Source: Sinohyriopsis cumingii
Taxonomy: Eukaryota; Mollusca; Bivalvia; Unionida; Unionidae
Assembly: GCA_028554795.2 (NCBI GenBank)
Contig: CM068830.1
Span: 112,781,214 to 112,845,213 of the forward strand
Reading direction: 5' to 3'
Length of the DNA: 64,000 nucleotides
The notes under the pieces are model-generated. The model searched no databases, was not told where the DNA came from, and saw only the letters and a list, made by a program, of their open reading frames with translations. A program made the position numbers and the translations under genes. Positions 56,824 through 64,000 of this stretch are shown here, piece after piece. The stretch's first letter is position 1. Every line of letters starts with the position of its first letter.

Positions 56824-57880
56824 TCCCCTACCGCAGATGCAACTGCAGGTTTCGTACGTAGAGAACGCAGTTTTGTTTCCGTCTAATATTATGTACCAGC
56901 TTGGTGCATACAGTAACCTTACGCCCGGAATCAACAACAAGCGCACACTGGTACAGGGATAAACCATACTCAGGGAACCAATATTGCTTCATGGGTCAGC
57001 TGATAATCGTTGTTGGCTTGGCGAAGATCGCCCGAGCACTCCAGGGCAAACTCTAAGATGAACCCAACGTCAGTGTTGCTGTCGTGTTTATTAATTTGTT
57101 GGCCAATGTTCTAGTGAGCGGGATCCACCCATGCGAACTCGCCTAGAGGCATCGGTTGTGTCATTGCCCATCATATACGTTCTTTGATTGGGTGGGATGA
57201 TATCCGTCCTAGCGCTGTTTGTTCGCAGAAGCTAAGCCATAACTATTTAAATTCAACCCTGTATATCACGTTTGACTAACAAATGTTCATCGATGTACAT
57301 TTGCAGTTACAAATCGATGCCTGCGTTTGACAACAGTGATTTTCCCGGAGTGAGAAGTAATTGACGGTGTCAAGCTTGTACAGGCGTATTGCAGTATCAC
57401 GGAAAGCTTTAGATATATTCGCTAGCAGACCAACATATATACAGTGATACAAGCTAAGGTTGTCACCAGATTTAGATAATTGAATGCAAACTTAACTTAA
57501 TGCTCTTTGGCTTAGTTATCCCAGAGATGCTCTCCCGGGAAAACAATGAATAGAAGGCATTGATCGGTGGCAACTGAGTGAACAAGCTGTAAATGAAAAT
57601 GTCAGTTTTATCTCCTGCGGAAGCGCCACCGATACGACAAATGATTGTTAAGTGATCATTGCATCTAGATGCAGGATTGTTTATGAGTTGATCCAAGTTT
57701 AGAGTTGGAAAATGCAGGGAGTTAATGGACTGCAGCTGGCCCAGTCGGACTGTTATGTATATTTTGTTCTTTTTGGTGGGAATGGCACTTATTGTTGAAC
57801 CTGATGCCGTTGAAATTTATTGCATGACCAAGTGTCCATCATACCAGTGCAGATTATGAAGCACAATTGAAATTCTTGTT
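55980..57880 (-). pseudogene. Polinton DNA polymerase B (broken), second copy
   Basis: Ordered family B polymerase segments on the minus strand. They include exonuclease-region 'HNLHWYDGHLVMQ' (57821-57858) with 'VRLGQLQSINSLHF'; 'TQLPPINAFYSLFSRE' (about 57535-57582); an 'LYKLDTVNYFSL' segment (about 57355-57390); 'DVGFILEFALE' (about 57040-57075); 'LRTNLKR' and 'LLSKNAILGENHGNLRR' as the degraded motif B (about 56590-56670); then a 387-bp open stretch (56166-56552) with 'YYDKITPRYSDN' and 'LYQGTDS'. The catalytic YxDTDS motif has Gly for the first Asp. 'YLKDHPLPSN', 'VGKFKDG' and 'EEFVGL' follow, then TGA where a CGA Arg codon would continue to 'PKMYSIRFG'. A CT/CA microsatellite sits between two conserved segments. 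Clearly inactive. Confidence 0.85.
56757..56819. repeat. (CT)n then (CA)n microsatellite inside the polymerase pseudogene
   Basis: About 25 bp of CT followed by about 36 bp of CA. It lies between segments of the polymerase that are adjacent in intact homologues, so it expanded or was inserted after inactivation. Confidence 0.95.
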
Positions 57881-57890
57881 TTATTGGGGT

Positions 57891-58619
57891 AAAGCGCAGT
57901 TTCAAAAACACACCACTGCACAGGCAATTTCATACCCATGTCACCCAGACTCAAATTATCTCATAATGCTATATGCGTCAAACGGTAGTGATTTCGACAT
58001 TGTGTATATGCTAACTATTGCTATTTAATACAATCTTATCACATAGCAGGAACCAGACTCTTATCTGATCAATGGTTTTTGACGTTTATGGACACACTGC
58101 TCTAGTGTTGGACACACACAATACAATTTTGTTCAGATGCAGTTAAAAAATTAAACGTTACGCACAGACATTATCAATAGTAATAAAGCTCTCGAAGGGA
58201 GGGCACTTACTAGTAATCCCCCACCCCCATGGTACGCACTTGTGCTAAAACAGTAAAGTCATGGGGCGGGGTAAAAGGCGTTGACACAGATCGGTAACAG
58301 AAATCTCAAACTCTTATTTAACATTACTTTCCTTTATCATGTGTATTTAATTTAATTGTTTGTTAGTTTTTTAAATATTATTTATTCCATTACATGCGAT
58401 TGTTATGTACCATTGTTTACTGGAATTGACCTTGTCCAGAACTGAGTTCAGTTTTATCTGACCTGATTGATATTTATATCTCCTTCGATGTTAACAACTT
58501 GTTTCCCTTCTTTTGTCTTTCTCAGAGTAAGAGTCATTAGGCTGAGTCACGGTCATACCTTGATTACGTGACAAGTATCAAGTGCCAATTGGTAACAAAC
58601 TTTATTTTTTTCCAGAAGA
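57891..58619. other. Intronic, nothing recognised
   Basis: Follows the polymerase remnant. No coding region or repeat supported. Confidence 0.35.
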
Positions 58620-58692
58620 ATGAACTTTGGACCCTCAATCAGGAATATGTTTTGCGTCTTAATTAGTCTTATAGCTGATGATTTTGATAAAG
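58620..58692 (+). CDS. Orphan signal-peptide-like exon
   Basis: ATG at 58620 directly after TTTTTTTCCAGAAGA. The product 'MNFGPSIRNMFCVLISLIAD' ends 'DFDK' and then one base before GTTAGT, so it leaves in phase 1. It resembles a second leader exon, with a hydrophobic core 'MFCVLISLIA'. It cannot join the next exon (59977, phase 0) in frame, but it could join the exon at 61506 (phase 1). It may be an alternative first exon or the remnant of a second Ig gene. Evidence is limited to composition and phase. Confidence 0.35.
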
Positions 58693-58959
58693 GTTAGTCA
58701 TTTTAATCCAACAGCTAGCACTAGAAGTTGTGTTATGTTGTGACCAGTTTGGGCTGAATTTTTATATTCTTCCAATTATTTAATTCAAGTGATTATTTTC
58801 CCTGGAAGTACAAATCGTCTCTGATATAAATCATGGACAAAGGCATTTACTGTAATTGATACGGAATTCAAAACTGGAATAATATTTTCTGTTATTCAAC
58901 AAGAGACTGTTGACACATCTAAACTTCGTAGGTTTTTACAGACGTCATCGCCTTCCATC

Positions 58960-59190
58960 TTGAATTTCATCGGGATTGGAACCGAAATTCACTTGGAACT
59001 TTTCATTGATAGGACTTGTGTTTTTAATTCTCCGGTAATTTTTGGATTTAATTTGCAATACCGTAAGTTTTTCTTTTCTCATATTTTTCACTTTGTGTTC
59101 TAGGGAAATAAATTATTTGTTAAATTTTACAATGCTTGTTGTCTTCACTTTTTTCTGTTACTTATTTTAAGAACATAGAGTCATAAAACC
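58960..59190 (+). repeat. Dispersed repeat copy (shared with 5200-5435)
   Basis: Same order of blocks as the copy at 5.2 kb, ending near 'AGAGTCATAAAAC'. Roughly 65-70% identity by eye. It lies between the orphan leader exon and Ig exon 4. Confidence 0.55.
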
Positions 59191-59976
59191 TATTATTAAA
59201 CGCAGGTGGGATACGTTCCATAACTTATATGCTGTACAGAAAATTAATGTGCATCATGTTATACAGTCTCGTTTTTGTACGTTACATATATGACCAACGT
59301 GGATACATTGTTCATATGTATGGTACCGACGTAGGTGTGCAACGGTTATGATTGTATGCTTGAATTCACATAGATGCATATTGAAAAGAACTCATGCTGC
59401 GACATATGGTCTGACTAAAATAAATATGGTCGATGCATATGTCAGTGTGTAATTTAAATGAAAGTTTAGAATCAGAACTATTTTCGTTTACATTTCTTGC
59501 ACAAATATATGTTCATATAATAGCACATGGTAATAATCACATGAATTTATAAAGTTTTTCAAACTAAACTATGTAGGAATTTAACAGTCATTGGCTATGA
59601 TTAATACAAATTGTCTTTTAATAAGTTCTGGAGGCGACTTCTGTTGTGAATGAGCTGTTCTTTATGTTCCAGGTATATTAAGTATCTTCCATTTCCTTAA
59701 CCTATTCGCTTGGTAGCTTCAGAGTTTGCTTCCGTTTAAATGTAAGACTTCTAAATATTGACTATCGTTGCTTTAGCTCTTAGTTTCCTTTTCGGAAGTG
59801 TATATTATCGCATCTAATTTTTCGACGCAAATTGTTCCTCGTTAGTAAGAGGCAGCATTTTATCAAAATGCTAACGTTGAGTTATATTTCAGCAATATAT
59901 TTTTACATGCAGCTTAGCATTATTCCTAGTTAATGGCATTAAAAATGAACATGTTGAATTGTATATTCTATTGCAG

Positions 59977-60208
59977 GATACATCTTTTGCAAATTATAGC
60001 TTGTACAATGCAACACTTATAGAGATGACTGTAGCAGAAGGAAGCTGTGCATTTCCAGAAAAGATCTTTACAAGCAGTCTTACGCTGTCTCGTTACACCA
60101 CGTGGTCTGACAACAGCGACAAGACAGTCACGTTCTACTGTGGTATAGAATATTCGAATTCTTCGAGAAACATCTATTCTTCAGCAGCAAAAGGAATACG
60201 ATTTGCAG
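59977..60208 (+). CDS. Half Ig-domain exon 4
   Basis: A 232-bp exon after TTCTATTGCAG and before GTTAAG, entering in phase 0 and leaving in phase 1. The product 'DTSFANYSLYNATLIEM' continues through 'SSLTLSRYTTWSDNSDKTVT' to the second core Cys ('FYCGIEYSN') and a final strand ending 'AAKGIRFAG'. This is the second half of an Ig fold (strands C' to G). Its phase-0 start fits the exon ending at 32211 and no closer partner was found. Several Asn-X-Ser/Thr sites (for example 'NYS', 'NAT', 'NSS') suggest a glycosylated extracellular protein. An extra Cys pair could exist with 'GSCAF'. Confidence 0.75.
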
Positions 60209-61128
60209 GTTAAGTGTAATCCTTCTTGCAGCATGCCATGCTATTCAAAATTCAATGATCCTATGCTTTGACTGTATTTGCAGAACTTGGAAATACCGTG
60301 TCTATTTGGATTATACTTTAAGAGAGCAATAGGAAGGCTGTATTGCTGACCGTGTTCCAACAAAGATACAACAGCAATGCCACACTTTGTAAAACTTAAT
60401 GACAAAATCATAAAATGTGAAGTTGCTTTATTAATAGTTGTCGTTGTTACTTACAGGGAGAGTGTGAATTAAAACATCGATCACTAAACGCCTTGTTGTA
60501 AATCTCGACAACGTTTTACACATATGAATATGTACAGTTATGGTCCAAAATGTTGTAAAGTTAGTGGCCATAAAGGCTTTGATGGTCGTGTAGTCATAGA
60601 TTTCGACGTGCCCATGTAACGGATGCCTAGAATGATAACTGTTGAATAATTCAGAATACTTCAAGTGGCAGTTATGATTATTTCGACTCAGGGCCAGTTG
60701 GGGTACTTTTATTAATGAAACAACAACCATTTTACAATTAGATAAACCTTCTTTATTTCAGACTGAATGATCCATACCGCTAAAATATAATATGAATGTA
60801 TTTTGAATATAAGCGATAAATGGTGTAGTATATACACATATACAGACAAATACGGTTCCTGAACGTGACTTTCTATGGTTATTATTGTCATCAATAAAAA
60901 TACATATTTCATGGTTATATAGTTTGCATTCACGTTAGAGGCATTATTCCATTTACAGATCCACAATAATAAACGTAGAATACTGTTATAAACAAGAGAT
61001 AATTTTCCTTTTACACAGTCCATCAAGTTTGTCAACAGTGCGCAATCCCAATGTGCAGAAACGTTTTTTAATAAACGTTCCCAATAGCAACCTCTGTTTG
61101 CATCTACTTAAGCATTGAACTTACAATC

Positions 61129-61130
<2 letters not shown>
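60209..61130. other. Intron between Ig exons 4 and 5
   Basis: No feature recognised; minus-strand open frames here have no domain. Confidence 0.4.

Positions 61131-61187
<57 letters not shown>
61131..61187. repeat. (TA)n microsatellite
   Basis: About 56 bp of TA dinucleotides within the last recognised intron. Confidence 0.95.
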
Positions 61188-61193
<6 letters not shown>

Positions 61194-61505
61194 AATAATA
61201 ATAACGGCGCTAATACAAAACAGTTTTCCAAAATTTGGGACAAAACAAGTTGCTAGTTAGAGTAAGAACAAATTTAAATCCACAAATAAAAGATCACACA
61301 CATAAAAAGAAACTCTTGACTCTTGCATATCCGAATGTCGTAGACAAACGATGCATAAAGAATAGAAGAAAGCTAAAAAAGATAACTTTATCAACGGTCT
61401 TAAAACGGATAACCTACCTAACTACCTGCGCACATACCTACATATATTCAAATGAATTTGTTAAACTTTTAATAATGCTCTGTATGTCTTTCATTTCTTT
61501 GTCAG

Positions 61506-61796
61506 TTGGAGTTTCAAAGGTTGAATTTGGAAATAACGGTCAGTCATTGCGAAATGCATCTCATCTGAGTGTTACATCAGGGGAAAGAGTGACCTTGACT
61601 TGTGTTCCAGGTATCAGTCGACCTTACCCGACCATAGCATTACATATTGGCGGAGAGAAGAAGAGCTCAGAAACCAATAACACCTTTACCTTCATCCCTA
61701 GTAATAAGGATCATGACAAGGAGATCTTTTGCAGGGCATACAACGTTGATGCCAGAAAAGCAGTAGAATCTGAAAAATATAGACTTGACGTTAAAG
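61506..61796 (+). CDS. Ig-domain exon 5 (complete Ig-like domain 3)
   Basis: A 291-bp exon after TTTCTTTGTCAG and before GTAATA, phase 1 at both ends. The product 'VGVSKVEFGNNGQSL' has a canonical first core segment 'SGERVTLTCVPG', a B-to-C region 'SRPYPTIALHIGG' and a second Cys in 'DKEIFCRAYN', ending 'SEKYRLDVK'. This is an I-set or C2-like domain. An open frame extends 5' to 61235, but that part is basic, lies upstream of a good polypyrimidine tract and acceptor, and is read as intron. The phase-1 donor implies at least one more exon downstream; none was recognised in the remaining 2.2 kb. Confidence 0.82.
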
Positions 61797-62330
61797 GTAA
61801 TATATTAATGTTTTGTATCAAAAGATGAAAGACATAGTTTCTTATCGAATAAATTGTCTTGAGTGAATATAGTATGTTTTGTACACTAACATTTGCAGAA
61901 ACTTTGAGGATTTTCTGGTGCATGTCTAAGAGTGAGTCATTAATTTCTGCAAGCTGAACACTTTTCTAAAATGTTCAAATATGTAATATAATATAAAATG
62001 AAATACACAAAATATAAAAGACTAAAACATCTGGGTATGAGTTCTTGCAACTTGGCATCCACATAAAGATGTATGTATTTATTTTATTTTGAAAATGTAG
62101 AGCCTTTACTTTTTAAAACATATTCACCTGAATGGGGTTTTTATGTTTCTTTCTGCTATGAAAAAGATTGATTGGCATAATAGTTCATAATTTGGTTACT
62201 GAATTTGTCCCGTAAAAAATTGCACTAGAAATATTTATTCAAAAACAAGCTGACATCCACAAATTACACTTGCTTAATTTCATTTTTTTTATAACTTGAA
62301 GTATATGTATGAAAGCATGTAAGAAGTGAA
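61797..62330. other. Downstream intron, nothing recognised
   Basis: AT-rich sequence with no exon or element supported. Confidence 0.4.
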
Positions 62331-62334
62331 AGAG

Positions 62335-62490
62335 GCCACATTAGCGTCAATGGGACTTAGAATTACAATACCCCTCCCCAGGGACACTTTGGCGTCAAAA
62401 TTTATAGCGTCAATGGGAATTAACATTACAAGACACCCCTGGGCCACTATAGCGTCAAAGTTGATTTTGGGCCACTATAGCGTCAAAATA
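62335..62490. repeat. Short clustered repeat (CACTATAGCGTCAAA type)
   Basis: The motif 'GCGTCAA' recurs at about 62345, 62391, 62407, 62452 and 62481, with partly shared context ('GGGCCACTATA', 'ATGGGA.TTA.AATTACA'). Confidence 0.6.
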
Positions 62491-62534
62491 AAAGATTGAG
62501 TTTTGTATAGAGACAATAGGAATGGAACAGGTAG

Positions 62535-62645
62535 GATCACGTCACAGTACTGGCAACAATGTTGCAAATGGCTGATCTGAATACGCGCTACCTAGGTAGA
62601 GACAAATAGAGCAGAAACATATACATATATAACACATACATATAT
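62535..62645 (+). repeat. Left copy of a ~110-bp direct repeat
   Basis: 'TCACAGTACTGG', 'GCTGA.CTGAATACGCGCTA' and 'CCTAGGTAGAGACAAATAGAG' are shared with 63345-63455 in the same orientation, at about 85-90% identity by eye. Confidence 0.85.
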
Positions 62646-62861
62646 TGTTGAACATCATTCTATCACATATAATATAAAATTGACTGACAATTTTTAAGCA
62701 AGAGAAAATACATATTGTTTCGTGGCATACGAGTGGTCTTGAATATGGCCTTTAGGTTTTATCTATTTTCACCACTTCTTCCACCATCTCCTCACTTTCT
62801 CTATAATTCCTTTCTTCTTGTTCTTTTCATTGTCTGGCATCCAGTCAGGATGTCCCATCGA

Positions 62862-63257
62862 TCAAAACCTTTCCTGCACCTTGATCCAGTTTTCATTTAG
62901 TCTGTCAATGTCCTCTTTTCTTTTTCTGTTTTCTTTGTTCTTTCTCTCCTTAGCCCAGGTATATTTTATCTTCTTCACCTCCTCTTGCAGCCCTTTCTCA
63001 TAATTTCTTCTGCTTTCTTTAATAGGTCTAATCCCCACTTCACAAAAGACAACTCTGAAATTGACTATTTCTTGTACAAAGTGTCTCACTTTGATCACAT
63101 CATCAAGGGCTTCCTTCAATGTTCCCACTCTAACATACTTAGGTTTAATAAAGTCTCTTAATTTCTCCACTTCCCCATGTCTTTCAGCAGATCTCTCGGT
63201 ACTTTCAGACTTCTCACTTGACTTGTCAAAAAGTCTAGGCTGCCTTGATACCTCCAT
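62862..63257 (-). CDS. Uncharacterised Lys/Glu-rich ORF between direct repeats
   Basis: 131 codons from an ATG at 63257. The product starts 'MEVSRQPRLFDKSSEKSE', has a middle segment 'YVRVGTLKEALDDVIKVRHF' and a strongly charged helical C-terminus ('RRNYEKGLQEEVKKIKYTW', 'KERKNKENRKRKEDIDRLNE'). I recognise no domain. The frame is also open upstream of the ATG, beyond a TGA that directly precedes it ('LVLDDRGSLCDRKAFT'), so the present ATG may follow a new stop in a longer ancestral protein. It is enclosed by two ~110-bp direct repeats and may belong to a small mobile element. Confidence 0.4.
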   Translation of the reverse strand: MEVSRQPRLFDKSSEKSESTERSAERHGEVEKLRDFIKPKYVRVGTLKEALDDVIKVRHFVQEIVNFRVVFCEVGIRPIKESRRNYEKGLQEEVKKIKYTWAKERKNKENRKRKEDIDRLNENWIKVQERF

Positions 63258-63344
63258 TCATGTGAAAGCCTTTCTATCACATAGACTGCCTCTATCATCC
63301 AATACTAACTGTCCTTTAATTCGATGAATTAACTGTGGGTGACA

Positions 63345-63455
63345 TCACAGTACTGGGAAAAATGTTACAAGTGGCTGACCTGAATACGCGCTACCTAGGT
63401 AGAGACAAATAGAGTAGAAACATAGACATATATAACACATAAATATATACATATA
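63345..63455 (+). repeat. Right copy of a ~110-bp direct repeat
   Basis: Partner of 62535-62645, followed by an AT-rich 'ATATATACATATATG' tail. Confidence 0.85.
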
Positions 63456-64000
63456 TGTATTCAATGTGTTGACTAGTAAACGCTTGGGTAGTCAGACTGA
63501 TTGATTGATAATTTAATTAAAGACTTTGTCGCCCAACAAGGCATGCACGTATGGTTTATATCCAAAACGGACTATTTAATTGATCGTGGGGGAAGGAATT
63601 GTACCACATTTCCCAAGCATTTATGTGCTCAAAGAGCACTATTTAATTTAGCCATCAGGTCGTGGGACAAATTAAAGTCCCTAACGACCTGAATGTAAGG
63701 TTTTCATGAGTGGGAACGGACCCAACACACACTCATGTAAAAAGATAAAAAACGTGTCTGTTCTATTGAGCCAGGTGTCTACCAAAGCAGAATGTGACGC
63801 CCGTCGCGATTAGTCACGACTATGACGTAGCAGCAGAGAGGGTGAACAGACCATAAAATTCCGACAAAACAAATAAAACAAACAAATAAATCATCTCGTA
63901 GAAAGGTCAAGATTTTACAAATGAACTTTCCTTGAGATGTTTATTTTTGCAATGACCGATTGTGCTAATAAAACCTCAGTTCGAAATAGTAGCTGAAAAA
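63456..64000. other. Non-coding end of the window
   Basis: A 63-codon open frame at 63501-63692 has no recognisable domain. Nothing else supported. Confidence 0.35.

Larger units (their letters stand above)
55440..57890. mobile_element. Second Polinton/Maverick fragment
   Basis: Remains of a Polinton integrase C-terminus (plus) meeting the 3' end of a DNA polymerase B pseudogene (minus), so the two are tail-to-tail. Neither terminal repeats nor capsid genes were found on either side. It lies in the large intron of the Ig gene. Its polymerase differs in sequence from that of the copy at 15 kb, so it is not a recent duplicate of it. Confidence 0.8.

Noticed and set aside
61235-61505. N-terminal extension of the last Ig exon to an ATG at 61235
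   Set aside because: Basic, low-complexity sequence upstream of a clear polypyrimidine tract and AG acceptor; Ig homology begins only after it.

Overview
The window reads as animal nuclear DNA: AT-rich, intron-containing, full of dinucleotide microsatellites and decayed mobile elements. It has no bacterial gene density, operons or ribosome-binding sites. The mix of Polinton/Maverick remnants, a Ty3/gypsy-like LTR element, tRNA-derived SINEs and short phase-1 immunoglobulin exons suggests an invertebrate, probably a mollusc. That identification is inference, since no host gene is conserved enough to settle the species.

Layout. 1-7.8 kb: non-coding DNA with two SINE copies, a long (TA)n/(TG)n tract and a 24-bp minisatellite. 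7.8-13.8 kb: an LTR retrotransposon on the minus strand. Its domain order is gag, protease, integrase, reverse transcriptase, RNase H. Integrase therefore precedes a gypsy-type RT, as in the Gmr1 group. It has one long LTR at its 5' end, and at its 3' end only a short fragment of the LTR start in inverted orientation. 14.8-25.1 kb: a decayed Polinton with recognisable inverted ends. It holds a broken protein-primed type B DNA polymerase, minor-capsid-like and capsid-like genes, a tail-fibre-like gene on the opposite strand and a phospholipase A2 domain ORF.

25.6-61.8 kb: exons of one immunoglobulin-superfamily gene on the plus strand. They are a signal-peptide exon, a whole Ig-domain exon, two half-domain exons separated by a 27.8-kb intron, and a third Ig-domain exon. 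Splice phases agree across the set. The 3' end lies outside the window or was not recognised. The giant intron holds a 17.4-kb segment bracketed by inverted GTGGGCAG-rich ends next to (TA)n, a ~363-bp tandem satellite, a G-rich terminal-inverted-repeat element, more SINEs and dispersed repeats, and a second Polinton fragment (polymerase and integrase tail-to-tail). An orphan signal-peptide-like exon lies at 58.6 kb.

61.8-64 kb: short repeats and a Lys/Glu-rich ORF between two ~110-bp direct repeats.

The Ig gene is the only likely host gene. Both Polinton copies are riddled with stops and frame changes. The LTR element is the most intact mobile unit, but it carries frame breaks and lacks a normal 3' LTR. 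Boundaries marked approximate were read by eye.
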